This document shows, piece after piece, positions 56,507 to 64,000 of a stretch of DNA of 64,000 nt. The notes under the pieces are model-generated. The model saw only the letters and a program-made list of their open reading frames with translations, made no database searches and was not told where the DNA came from. Each line of letters starts with the position of its first letter. The first letter of the stretch is position 1. The position numbers and the translations under genes are program-made. Source of the DNA: Desulfobacteraceae bacterium (GTDB lineage: Bacteria > Desulfobacterota > Desulfobacteria > Desulfobacterales > Desulfosarcinaceae); the NCBI GenBank assembly GCA_013003715.1, contig JABDIN010000007.1:22230-86229 (forward strand). Reading direction: 5' to 3'.

Positions 56507-58066
56507 ATGACGAAGATACAGGACATAGACGACATCCGGAGACAGGTCGAAGCCCGGCGGCTTGAAGAGGCAAAAAACCTCGATGACGTCCCGAAGAAGG
56601 ATGATCCCATTTCCGCCCGCTTTATTACCGACTGTCTCAATTCAAACGAGTTGGGCGATGGTGCATTGTTTACGGCGATTCACCGCGGCGAGTTCTTATT
56701 CAACAAGAGTTCCGAGGAGTGGCTGCAGTGGAATGGTACTCACTGGCGATACGACATTATGGGCGCTGCCTTGGCCGGCGTGGAGGATGTGGTTGAAAAA
56801 TACAACACCGAGGTATCTGCGCTGAACAAGAAAATCCAGGAGGCTCACCAGGAAGAAGATATCGCCAAAGCCCGAATGTACGAGAAGAGAAAAGAGGTCT
56901 TTAAAAAAAGAATCAGCAGGCTCCGAACCGATAAAGGCCGCCGAAATTGTTTGAAGTTCGCCCATACCAGCAAAGACCCCTTAGCCGTAATCGGAGAAGA
57001 GTTTGACGCACAGCCCATGCTATTGCCCTGTAAAAATACCGTCATCGACCTCACCACCGGATCCTCCCGAAAAGGATTGCCTGAGAATTACTTGATCAAG
57101 GCTTGTCCGCACGAATGGAAAGGCATAGACGAACCAGCCCCGCTGTTTCAAAAGTGGATCCGCGAGATCTTCTCCGATGACGAAGAACTGGTGGCGTACA
57201 TCCAGAAGCTCTTCGGATATGGAATCACCGGAAAAATCTCCGAGCACATATTCGCCGTTTTCCATGGCCAGGGCCGGAACGGCAAAGGCCTCCTGGTGGA
57301 AACGATATCGTATGTCCTGGGGGACCTGGTCGGCCCTGTTCAGTCGGAAATGCTGTTAAACGAAGGCACAGCCAAAAATTCATCCGCACCCAGTCCGGAC
57401 ATCATGGCGCTGCGGGGCATGCGCATCGTATTCGCATCAGAAACAGACGAAGGCAAGCGATTCAGCCCTTCCCGGGTTAAGTGGCTGTCCGGTGGAGACA
57501 CCCTGGTCGGCAGGTATCCACACGACCGGCACCACACAACCTTTGATCCCACGCATCAACTCTTTTTGCTGACCAACCATAAGCCACACGCACCCGCAGA
57601 TGATTTTGCCTTCTGGGAGCGGATCCGGCTCATTCCGTTCAATCTTTCCTTTGTGGATCGGGATCCCGTCGAACCCAATGAGCGCCCCGTGGACAAGACC
57701 CTCCCGGACCGGCTCAAAACCGAAGCCTCCGGCATCCTGGCCTGGCTCGTGCGCGGATGCCTGCTCTGGCAAAAAGAGAAGCTGATACCACCGGCCATCG
57801 TCACCGACGCAACCAAGGAATACCGTCGCAACGAGGACCTCATCGGCGATTTCATCGACCAGTGCTGCGTCGTCGAGAAAAACGCCGAAGTGGCAGCCAG
57901 CGAACTATACACCGCCTTTGACGACTGGTTCCGGGCCCACATCGGCAACCGCGTTCCAAAACAAAAGAAATTCGGCAGCCTCATCGGAAAGCGATTCGGT
58001 CGCGAAAAGGTCAGCGGGAGATATCGATACTACGGATTAAAACTCAACCCGGCGGTCGTTGAATAG
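56507..58066 (+). CDS. Phage/plasmid primase-helicase, P4/D5 family
   Basis: 519 residues. A D5-N type region (residues ~60-190: NKSSEEWLQWNGTHWRYD) precedes a superfamily 3 helicase domain with Walker A FHGQGRNGKGLLVETI, Walker B-like MRIVFASETDEG, sensor LFLLTNHKPHAP and the arginine finger region FWERIRLIPFNLSF. The C-terminus is a winged-helix type DUF (KKFGSLIGKRFGREKVSGRYRYYGLKL). It unwinds DNA at the phage origin; an iteron-rich AT stretch follows at once. It lacks its own primase domain, which is encoded by the next gene. The ribosome site is weak. Confidence 0.92.
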   Translation: MTKIQDIDDIRRQVEARRLEEAKNLDDVPKKDDPISARFITDCLNSNELGDGALFTAIHRGEFLFNKSSEEWLQWNGTHWRYDIMGAALAGVEDVVEKYNTEVSALNKKIQEAHQEEDIAKARMYEKRKEVFKKRISRLRTDKGRRNCLKFAHTSKDPLAVIGEEFDAQPMLLPCKNTVIDLTTGSSRKGLPENYLIKACPHEWKGIDEPAPLFQKWIREIFSDDEELVAYIQKLFGYGITGKISEHIFAVFHGQGRNGKGLLVETISYVLGDLVGPVQSEMLLNEGTAKNSSAPSPDIMALRGMRIVFASETDEGKRFSPSRVKWLSGGDTLVGRYPHDRHHTTFDPTHQLFLLTNHKPHAPADDFAFWERIRLIPFNLSFVDRDPVEPNERPVDKTLPDRLKTEASGILAWLVRGCLLWQKEKLIPPAIVTDATKEYRRNEDLIGDFIDQCCVVEKNAEVAASELYTAFDDWFRAHIGNRVPKQKKFGSLIGKRFGREKVSGRYRYYGLKLNPAVVE

Positions 58067-58071
58067 CCTAT

Positions 58072-58346
58072 CGTCCTATCGTCCTGGCAAAAACAGGAAA
58101 CAGTGGTTTCAAAATATGCAAAAATATCAAGCTATTAAACAAAGAATAAGGACCATAGGGAGGATTGGACCATTCACCAAGGTTTTTCAAAAATAATAAA
58201 TAATATTTTTTTCTACTCTAATTTATATGTTTCTATCGTCCTATCGTCCTAGAAAAAATATTAATATAATAATATTAATAAGATAGGTGACCAAAAATTA
58301 AGGACGATGATTGAAAACAATGGTCCTGCATCGTCCTGGATCGTCC
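58072..58346. repeat. ATCGTCC iterons in AT-rich DNA, probable replication origin
   Basis: Seven copies of ATCGTCC: direct at 58072, 58080, 58235, 58243, 58330 and 58340, and inverted at 58302. The 18-base block CTATCGTCCTATCGTCCT occurs twice exactly (58070 and 58233). Between the repeat groups lies a strongly AT-rich stretch (58100-58300), including TATTAATATAATAATATT. Placement between helicase and primase genes fits an origin. Confidence 0.8.
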
Positions 58347-58363
58347 AGATGGAGAAACGAAAA

Positions 58364-59725
58364 ATGAACGTACTGGAACTGCTCAAAGCCGAAACCGGAA
58401 TCCACGCCAAACACGTATCCACCACCAAAGGCGGCGAATATCACAGCCCATGCCCCGGCTGCGGCGGAGACGACCGTTTCCACGTCTGGCCGGAACAAAA
58501 CAACGGCCGCGGCTCCTATTGGTGTCGAGGCTGCGGAAAGACCGGCGACGACATCCAGTACCTCATGGACTTTCAAGGCCTCGGCTTTCAGGACGCCTGC
58601 ATCCGCCTGGACCGCGACATCCCCTCATACACCGACATCCGCGCCCCCAAAGAAATCAAAAAGCGCCCGACCTGGACACCCCACACCAACCAGGACCCCG
58701 GCCAAACCTGGCTCGAACGCGCCAAAGCCTTTGCAGAATGGGCAAACAAACACCTGCAAAAAAATAAAAACCAGATCGACTACCTGGCAACACGCGGCAT
58801 CACCCCCGACACCATCGCCCGGCACCAACTCGGATGGAACCCCGAAAACTACTACCGCCCCCGCAGCGCCTGGGCCCTGGCCGACATCACCAAGGAGAAC
58901 GGCAAAAAGAAGAAACTCTGGATCCCCCAGGGCCTCGTCATTCCCACCCACGCCCCGGCATCCTCCGGAGACCGCGTCATCCGGCTGCGCATCCGCCGCC
59001 CCGAAGGCCAACCCCGATACTACGCCATCCCCGGCTCCAACATGGCCCCCATGATCATCGGCCCCCAGAAAAAAGCCCTCGTCATCGTCGAATCCGAACT
59101 CGACGCCATCCTCACCGCCCAGGACGCCGGCGAGCTCGTCGGCGTCATCGCCATGGGCTCCAGCTCCGCAAAACCCGACCATACCGCCAACCGCATCATC
59201 ACCGCCGCCAAAGCCATCCTCGTCGCCCTTGACTTCGACACCGCCGGTGCCCACGCCTGGCAATGGTGGAAAGAAACCTTTACTCACGCCATCAGATGGC
59301 CCGTACCCATCGGCAAAGACCCCGGCGACGCCTATAAACTCGGCCTCAACATCGCCCAATGGATCAGAGCAGGCCTGCCCCCCATATGGACAATAAAACC
59401 CGATCGCCACCTTGGACAGATAACCAAAGAGGGGCGCGGGGACGCACCACCACCACCCGAACCACCACACCCCCGTGAAAAAATACACATCTTCAAAGGC
59501 CTGAAAAAGTTGAGCCAGCTCATGAAAAACAGCCCCGTGCACATCATCAACACCACCAAATCCACACGGATAGAGCGCGACGAACAATGGTCCGCACTGA
59601 ATCGCGAAAAGTCCGGCCGCATATCCGAACTCGTCTTCCAGGACCCCGGCGTCTTCGCCTACATCCTGAAACACCCCGCAAGCCGGATAGACGGCGAAAA
59701 CCTGTTAGACGGAATCAACCCATAA
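58364..59725 (+). CDS. DNA primase, CHC2 zinc finger and TOPRIM
   Basis: About 453 residues. N-terminal zinc finger CPGCGGDDRFHVWPE and WCRGCGKTGDDIQYLM, a helical linker, then a TOPRIM domain (KALVIVESELDAILTAQDAGE with the acidic Glu, and ILVALDFDTAGAHAWQWWKE with DxD). It makes RNA primers for phage replication. The start with GGAG is chosen; frames further upstream run through the iterons. The gene is very GC-rich with codons mostly ending in C, unlike the genes left of 56 kb. Confidence 0.92.
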   Translation: MNVLELLKAETGIHAKHVSTTKGGEYHSPCPGCGGDDRFHVWPEQNNGRGSYWCRGCGKTGDDIQYLMDFQGLGFQDACIRLDRDIPSYTDIRAPKEIKKRPTWTPHTNQDPGQTWLERAKAFAEWANKHLQKNKNQIDYLATRGITPDTIARHQLGWNPENYYRPRSAWALADITKENGKKKKLWIPQGLVIPTHAPASSGDRVIRLRIRRPEGQPRYYAIPGSNMAPMIIGPQKKALVIVESELDAILTAQDAGELVGVIAMGSSSAKPDHTANRIITAAKAILVALDFDTAGAHAWQWWKETFTHAIRWPVPIGKDPGDAYKLGLNIAQWIRAGLPPIWTIKPDRHLGQITKEGRGDAPPPPEPPHPREKIHIFKGLKKLSQLMKNSPVHIINTTKSTRIERDEQWSALNREKSGRISELVFQDPGVFAYILKHPASRIDGENLLDGINP

Positions 59726-59735
59726 GGAAACCAGC

Positions 59736-60485
59736 ATGGACACCGACACCATAGAGAAACACAACCAGACCCTCAAAGAAGTCAGCCGGGCCATGTTCGG
59801 CCGCAACGCAGAGCTGATGATCATCGACCCCAAACGATTGACCCTGCTCACCAAAAACGCCCGGTACTTTAAAAAAGACACCTTCAAACAATTGGTGGAG
59901 AACATCAAAAAAGATCAGCGGCTCTCCAGCACCCCCTTGTGCCGCCGCACAAAAACCGAAAAAATAGAAGTGCTCTCCGGCAATCACCGGATCAAAGCCG
60001 CCATCGAAGCCGGAATCCCCACCGTGTTGATAATCCTCCTGGCCGAAGAACTCACCAAAGACCAGCAGATCGCCATCCAGCTCTCCCACAACGCCATCGT
60101 CGGCGAGGATGACCCCAACCTGCTCAAAGAACTCTGGCAAACCATAGAAGACATCGAATCCCGCCTGTACGCAGGCCTCTCCTCGGACCTCGTCAAAGAA
60201 GTGGAGAACGTAAAACTTGTATCCTTTACCACCCCCAACGTGTTCACCAAAGCCGTCACCTTCGCGTTCACCGACATCGAAGAACAAAACCTCGAAGCCG
60301 TCATCACCGAATTGCAAACCGCCGCCACCGGAACAACCTATCTCGCTCCCATGGCACAATTTGACCGCTTCTTTCAAATGCTCCTGAAGATCAAGAAAAT
60401 CGAAAACATCAAAAACGGGTCCATGGCCATGCTCAAAGTCGTGGAGATCGTTCAACAGGCAATAAGAAATGGAGATCAATCATGA
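59736..60485 (+). CDS. ParB-like nuclease-fold protein
   Basis: 249 residues. The N-terminal part (residues ~20-110) is ParB-like: ELMIIDPKRLTLLTKNARYF, FKQLVENIKKDQRLSSTPLC, and VLSGNHRIKAAIEAGIPTVLII, where GNHRxxA replaces GERRxRA. The C-terminal half is helical without the usual ParB helix-turn-helix. Such short ParB domains are common in phage replication and DNA-modification cassettes, often beside methyltransferases, as here five genes on. AAGGA site; four-base ATGA overlap with the next gene. Confidence 0.85.
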   Translation: MDTDTIEKHNQTLKEVSRAMFGRNAELMIIDPKRLTLLTKNARYFKKDTFKQLVENIKKDQRLSSTPLCRRTKTEKIEVLSGNHRIKAAIEAGIPTVLIILLAEELTKDQQIAIQLSHNAIVGEDDPNLLKELWQTIEDIESRLYAGLSSDLVKEVENVKLVSFTTPNVFTKAVTFAFTDIEEQNLEAVITELQTAATGTTYLAPMAQFDRFFQMLLKIKKIENIKNGSMAMLKVVEIVQQAIRNGDQS

Positions 60486-60694
60486 GAATATATGAAGCCA
60501 AATGGTCAAAAGGGGTACAGTTTTTCTTTTTCAGTAAAGCCGTAAGAGTAGGGATCATGCAATGGCCCTGGATAAACATCAACTATCCGGACAAGCCCAC
60601 TTTACGGGCGCGATTAGGATGCTGTGAGCGGTTCGGGACCGGTTTTCAATTCCGGTTCCTGTGGTTTGCCGTTGCAGTGGATAACCGCCGGTAG
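60482..60694 (+). CDS. Small hypothetical phage protein
   Basis: 70 residues, basic and aromatic-rich (KGVQFFFFSKAVRVGIMQWPWININYPD). Start overlaps the previous stop (ATGA), so translational coupling is likely. Not recognised. The Arg/Trp-rich make-up suggests a nucleic-acid or protein contact, which is only inference. Confidence 0.55.
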   Translation: MRIYEAKWSKGVQFFFFSKAVRVGIMQWPWININYPDKPTLRARLGCCERFGTGFQFRFLWFAVAVDNRR

Positions 60695-60702
60695 AGCACA
60701 TC

Positions 60703-60924
60703 ATGAAACTCACCGACATCCTTCAGGCCATAGAAGACGAACCCGAACTCCCCGGAGACATGCCCCCGGACATGGCCGCGTCCATCACCGAAGCAGTCAA
60801 AACCGGCAACACCGATTTTTTGCTCTACCTCATGCGCCTGGCCGTCGTCATGACCAAAAGAGGCATCAAAGAGCGAGTAGAAACACGCTACCACAGCGAA
60901 AACCCGAACAGGAGACCATCATGA
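60703..60924 (+). CDS. Small acidic hypothetical phage protein
   Basis: 73 residues, acidic N-terminal half (LTDILQAIEDEPELPGDMPPDM) and helical second half. Coupled by an ATGA overlap to the following gene. No family recognised. Codon use matches the GC-rich phage module. Confidence 0.6.
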   Translation: MKLTDILQAIEDEPELPGDMPPDMAASITEAVKTGNTDFLLYLMRLAVVMTKRGIKERVETRYHSENPNRRPS

Positions 60925-61100
60925 GTGACACATACATACCCTTTGGCCCGGATTGGCAAAAGGAGATGATAAAATTCGAACAAACACAATTAATCGATTT
61001 GCTGAGTGATCAGCACATTAAAAATTATCTGAAGAAAACCAGCACAACAAAAAGTGGAGACCAGCAATGCCGAAACAATACACCTGCAAAAAATGCCTGA
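60921..61100 (+). CDS. Small hypothetical phage protein
   Basis: 59 residues (begins SDTYIPFGPDWQKEMIKFEQ), helical, no motif. AGGAG is seven bases upstream and its ATG overlaps the preceding stop. It overlaps the following gene by 34 bases. Not recognised. Confidence 0.6.
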   Translation: MSDTYIPFGPDWQKEMIKFEQTQLIDLLSDQHIKNYLKKTSTTKSGDQQCRNNTPAKNA

Positions 61101-61255
61101 AACACGGCCCCGGCGAACCCTGCGTGATCACCATGGACGAACACGCCATGGAACCCACGCTATGCCCCAGCGACAACGGACCCGATCCCTCGGCGGAATG
61201 GAAATTCGAATCACACAAACAAAAACCCAAAGGAGCCTCCCCATGTCATTCATAG
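61067..61255 (+). CDS. Small Cys-containing phage protein
   Basis: 62 residues with a short zinc-ribbon-like start (YTCKKCLKHGPGEPCV, CxxC plus Cys) and another Cys later (LCPSDN). GGAG precedes the ATG. It overlaps the antirestriction gene by 13 bases. Perhaps a small DNA-binding or adaptor protein; no family recognised. Confidence 0.6.
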   Translation: MPKQYTCKKCLKHGPGEPCVITMDEHAMEPTLCPSDNGPDPSAEWKFESHKQKPKGASPCHS

Positions 61256-62583
61256 GCGCGGTAGCCGCATCGGTCCGCAAAGTCCTGGCCCACTATGCCC
61301 CGGCCGTCAAGCACCCCGTGCTCATCATCGGGGCCGGTAATTTCACCGTACCGTCCGTGCTACGCTCCGGAGGTTACAGCGGCCCGATCTCCTGCTGTGA
61401 CGTGTCCATGTACACCTCCGTGCTCGGTGCCTACCTCACGGACCAGGAGCCGCAAATACAAGAGAAAACCGACTGCCCCGAACACCTTCGGGGACTTCTC
61501 TGCACCGATACCCCCCTGGACACCGCCGCCACCTTGTCGCTCATCTACGACCTGCGCGAAGTTTGGCAGCTTAAAAACCCATACCAGGAGCGCCATTTCC
61601 AGCAAGTCAAAGCCCACTGGACCGACCTTGTCGACCGCACCCGGGCCAAACTCAAAGCGTACAAGGAACACATCGACCCCATGAAATACACTCCTATCGA
61701 CGGCTTTGATTTTCTCAGCGGCCGCGATCCGGAGCACACCGTGTTCGCCTTCCCGCCCACCTACAAAAAAGGATACGAGCGCCTTGAAACCCTGCTACGT
61801 GCCGTCGTTCAATGGGATCCGCCGCCATACCGCGAAATGACCGACAAAAGCATGGACCTGTACGAAACCATTGCCCGGTTTGAGGCCTTTTTCGTGGTCC
61901 TGGAAAAAGACCTGGCCGAAGCGTACGCCATCCTCGGCCAGCCCGTTGCCGTGCTGCCACGCGGCCGGGGAAACCACACCTACATCATCGCCCGGCAGGC
62001 ACGGCCTAAAATCGTCATCAAACAAACCATCAAAAGTACCGGCATCGGTTCCATTTGGCCTGCTGACAACACCATCACCGGCAAGGAGACACTCACCATT
62101 GCCAAATTGCAATTGTCCCAGAGCATCCGGCTCAATGAACTCTTTTTATCCTCGCGCATCGATTACTTTTCCGGCGGCGTCGGAGTCTCCATCGGTTTTT
62201 TTCTCGACGGCCGCATCATCGGCAAAGCCGACTTCACCCCATCGGCCCACGCCTGGAAGCTCCCCGAAGTACGGCCGCAAATCTATATCATGTCCGATCT
62301 CGTGGTCGCCTCAAACGTCAAGAAACTTGCAAAGCTCATCCTCCTGGGGCTTCTCTCGCGCGACGTCAAAGAGACACTGGACCTCAAGTACATTGAAAAT
62401 TTCGGATATGCCGTCACCACCGCATTTTCACGCTATCCCGCCAGCATGAAATATCGCGGCCTGTTCAAGCTCCACACCCGAAAACCCGCCCCCGGCGGCC
62501 ACATGCTCAACTATTATGCACCCTTCGGCGATCACGGCATCGCCGACGCCCTTAAGCTCTGGACCAGCAGATATGGACGATAA
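61243..62583 (+). CDS. Putative antirestriction adenine methyltransferase (MTase + Mom-like domain)
   Basis: 446 residues. The N-terminal half is methyltransferase-like: PVLIIGAGNFTVPSVLRSG (SAM-loop type), CCDVSMYTSVLGAYL, and a motif-IV-like VFAFPPTYKKGYERLE. The C-terminal half (from ~280) has SIRLNELFLSSRIDYFSGGVGVSIGFFLDGRIIGKADFTPS, IYIMSDLVVAS, LSKLILLGLL-type and SMKYRGLFKLHTRK. I associate these with the Mom/GNAT-like domain in phage proteins annotated as putative antirestriction adenine methyltransferase. Expected role is modifying phage adenines against host restriction. AAAGGAG site seven bases before ATG. The longer upstream frame is not used. Confidence 0.75.
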   Translation: MSFIGAVAASVRKVLAHYAPAVKHPVLIIGAGNFTVPSVLRSGGYSGPISCCDVSMYTSVLGAYLTDQEPQIQEKTDCPEHLRGLLCTDTPLDTAATLSLIYDLREVWQLKNPYQERHFQQVKAHWTDLVDRTRAKLKAYKEHIDPMKYTPIDGFDFLSGRDPEHTVFAFPPTYKKGYERLETLLRAVVQWDPPPYREMTDKSMDLYETIARFEAFFVVLEKDLAEAYAILGQPVAVLPRGRGNHTYIIARQARPKIVIKQTIKSTGIGSIWPADNTITGKETLTIAKLQLSQSIRLNELFLSSRIDYFSGGVGVSIGFFLDGRIIGKADFTPSAHAWKLPEVRPQIYIMSDLVVASNVKKLAKLILLGLLSRDVKETLDLKYIENFGYAVTTAFSRYPASMKYRGLFKLHTRKPAPGGHMLNYYAPFGDHGIADALKLWTSRYGR

Positions 62584-63298
62584 AGAACTCAAAGACATAC
62601 TCGCACAATCCGAAAGCACCGACATCCGGACGCTGCTTTCAGCAAAAGAGAACGCCAAGCGAAACGTCCTGGACAATCCATCGCCCGCCAACCTGCGGGC
62701 CTTTGAAAAAGCCTCCCAAATGCTCCAGAAAACCATGGGCGGCGACACCGGAGGCACCCGGTACAAGAACCGGGCCGAAGCCCTGCGCGTCCTGCAGGCC
62801 AAAGGCTATAAAATCCAGCATTCCAAATTCTACAACGACATCGACAAAAAAAAGCTCTGCCACATGAACCCCGACGGCAGCATCACCGAATCCGCCCTGG
62901 CCCGGTACATCAACGACCCCCGCACCGGCCTCGTCCGCCACGACCCCATCGAAGACCAGGACCCCGGCCTCCAGGACCTGGACCGGCGCAAAAAGGAAGC
63001 GGAAATTAAAAAAATCAAACTCGCCATCAAAAAAGAAACCTTCCAGTACGAAAAAGAGCAAGGCCTGCACATGCCCCGCTCACAAGTGGAAATGGAAATC
63101 GTCTCCCGGGCCATCGCCTTAAAATCCATCATCGAGCACTGGATCACCCTCAAAAACATCGAATGGGGCCACATGGACCCCGCACAGCGCCTCGCCGACA
63201 TGAAAGACGGCCTCAACCAGCACCTGACCGAATTCGCCAACACCAAACAATTTCACGTGATACTTACCGATGATACAGACCACAACCATCACCCATAA
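62573..63298 (+). CDS. Probable terminase small subunit
   Basis: 241 residues. A helical N-terminus, a likely DNA-binding helix-turn-helix (NRAEALRVLQAKGYKIQHSKFYNDI), a short CHMNPDGSI loop, and a long coiled coil (RRKKEAEIKKIKLAIKKETFQYEKEQG) leading to a helical C-terminus. It overlaps both the antirestriction gene (11 bases) and the GpA-type large terminase (29 bases), the usual place for a small subunit that recognises the packaging site. Function rests on this context and architecture. Confidence 0.7.
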   Translation: MDDKELKDILAQSESTDIRTLLSAKENAKRNVLDNPSPANLRAFEKASQMLQKTMGGDTGGTRYKNRAEALRVLQAKGYKIQHSKFYNDIDKKKLCHMNPDGSITESALARYINDPRTGLVRHDPIEDQDPGLQDLDRRKKEAEIKKIKLAIKKETFQYEKEQGLHMPRSQVEMEIVSRAIALKSIIEHWITLKNIEWGHMDPAQRLADMKDGLNQHLTEFANTKQFHVILTDDTDHNHHP

Positions 63299-64000
63299 AC
63301 TGGCCGACCTGCCGGCGTTCGTGCCCGCAACCATCGCCGACAACGTGCGCACCCAGGGCCGTATCGAATACACCTTCACCCCCATGAAAGGGGAACGAAA
63401 GGTGCTGCGCACCCAAAAACACATTCGGGTCAGCGACCACGCCCAGCGCCACCGCATCCTCACCATGAGCAGCCTGCCCGGTGCCTGGCGAAACGACATC
63501 ACCCCCTATCTCACCGGCATCATGGACGCCGCCCAGCTCCCCCACATCCGCACCATCATCATGTGCAAAGCCCCCCAGGTCGGCGGCTCCGAAGCCGTCC
63601 ACAACTTCACCGGCTACAGCATCGACCGCGACCCCGGCCCCATGCTCTACATCTTCCCCGACGAACTCACCGGCAAAGAGAACATGAAAGACCGCATCCA
63701 GCCCATGATCACCTCCAGCCCCCGGCTCCGCAGCTACACCACCGGCGCCAAAGACGACATGGGCCAATTGCGCATTAACCTCAAGCACATGCCCATATAC
63801 CTCGGCTGGGCCACCTCCCCCTCCCGCCTGGCCAACAAACCCATAAAACACCTCATCTTCGACGAAACCGACAAATACCCCGCCACCGCCGGGAAAAGAG
63901 AATCCGACCCCATCAGCCTCGGCGAAAAACGCGTGAAAACATATTCCCACGTCTGCAAAATCTGGAAAATCTCCACCCCCACCATCGAAAACGGCTACAT
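63270..64000 (+). CDS. Terminase large subunit, GpA family (cut by window end)
   Basis: An open frame of 243 codons runs from ATG at 63270 to the window edge. It reads LADLPAFVPATIADNVRTQG, then RHRILTMSSLPGAWRNDITPYLTGIMDA, a Walker A-like CKAPQVGGSEAVHNFTGY, PMLYIFPDELTG, ITSSPRLRSY and Walker B HLIFDETDKYP, followed by ISTPTIENGY (coupling motif). These are the GpA/lambda-type terminase ATPase features. It packages DNA into the prohead and cuts it with a C-terminal nuclease that lies beyond this window. It starts inside the small-subunit gene. Confidence 0.93.
   Translation, partial: MIQTTTITHKLADLPAFVPATIADNVRTQGRIEYTFTPMKGERKVLRTQKHIRVSDHAQRHRILTMSSLPGAWRNDITPYLTGIMDAAQLPHIRTIIMCKAPQVGGSEAVHNFTGYSIDRDPGPMLYIFPDELTGKENMKDRIQPMITSSPRLRSYTTGAKDDMGQLRINLKHMPIYLGWATSPSRLANKPIKHLIFDETDKYPATAGKRESDPISLGEKRVKTYSHVCKIWKISTPTIENGY

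Larger units (their letters stand above)
53539..64000 (+). mobile_element. Phage or phage-like integrative element at ssrA (left part)
   Basis: From the tmRNA 3' end to the window edge all genes run on the plus strand, tightly packed and overlapping. They include ParB-like, D5-type helicase, primase, antirestriction and terminase genes. tmRNA 3' ends are frequent phage attachment sites. No integrase and no second copy of the tmRNA 3' end is in view, so the right boundary and attR must be beyond 64 kb. The exact attL is not resolved; 53539-53784 holds only two terminators. The presence of terminase suggests a full prophage rather than a satellite. Confidence 0.85.

Noticed and set aside
58072..58346. 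CRISPR-like repeat array
   Set aside because: Repeat unit is only 7-9 bases, spacing is irregular and there are no cas genes; iterons explain it better.
58625..59674. 349-residue minus-strand ORF rich in Gly, Asp and Val
   Set aside because: It is the mirror frame of the GC-rich primase gene, whose C-ending codons remove stops on the other strand. The product has no domain.
61054..61242. N-terminal extension of the antirestriction protein
   Set aside because: The 63 extra codons overlap another small gene, and a strong AAAGGAG site sits before the ATG at 61243, where the family-like start MSFIGAVAA begins.
63264..63950. 228-residue Gly-rich minus-strand ORF at the right edge
   Set aside because: Shadow of the terminase large subunit, which has clear ATPase motifs on the plus strand.

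Overview
The window reads as about 53 kb of bacterial chromosome followed by the first ~10 kb of an integrated phage or phage-like element. Gene content points to an anaerobic Desulfobacterota (Desulfobacterales-like) heterotroph. The signs are a fused B12-dependent acyl-CoA mutase (IcmF) in a beta-oxidation operon, a branched-chain-type ABC transporter interleaved with acyl-CoA synthetases, NifU/NifS, LUD and AMMECR-system proteins, and an SsrA tag of ADDYQYAVAA. No sulfate-reduction gene lies here, so the lineage is inference.

Layout. 0-5.9 kb: chemoreceptor, secreted Fn3-like protein, LUD protein, and an eboD-eboE pair. 6.2-12.1 kb: degenerate NtrC-type response regulator, B12/radical-SAM protein, HD protein, YchF-like NTPase, KamA-family radical SAM enzyme. 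12.3-16.1 kb: two Hsp20 genes, a small hydrophilic protein, and a VWA lipoprotein with a multi-pass membrane partner. 16.9-23.6 kb: aspartate kinase, pseudouridine synthase, an EamA transporter behind an FMN riboswitch with its own terminator (probable riboflavin importer), two hypotheticals, and a MEMO1-family protein. 24.0-26.9 kb: nifU-nifS, trmO-like gene, and a truncated MBL-fold gene. 27.1-35.2 kb: TetR regulator, icmF, thiolase, hbd, XRE-cupin and acyl-CoA dehydrogenase, together most of a route from isobutyryl/butyryl-CoA to acetyl-CoA, but with no crotonase. 35.3-47.5 kb, minus strand: an ACT protein, then the long cluster livG-acsL-livH-livM-livK-livF-usp-acsL-acsL, read as carboxylate uptake coupled to CoA activation. 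48.0-53.5 kb: GAF/PAS/LuxR regulator, LOG protein, PTS HPr and EI, smpB and ssrA (tmRNA).

The element begins just after the tmRNA 3' end, a common integration site. It carries a ParB-like protein with Cys pairs, a broken TauE/SafE fragment, a P4/D5-type helicase, an AT-rich iteron region (seven ATCGTCC motifs, a probable replication origin), a CHC2/TOPRIM primase, a second ParB-fold protein, several tiny genes, a methyltransferase/Mom-like antirestriction protein, a terminase small subunit candidate, and a GpA-type terminase large subunit cut by the window end. No integrase is visible, so it is expected beyond the right edge.

Most worth following up: the phage DNA-modification and iteron region, the GAFTGA-less regulator beside eboDE and the B12 radical SAM gene, the uncharacterised VWA/membrane pair, and the transporter/ligase supercluster.
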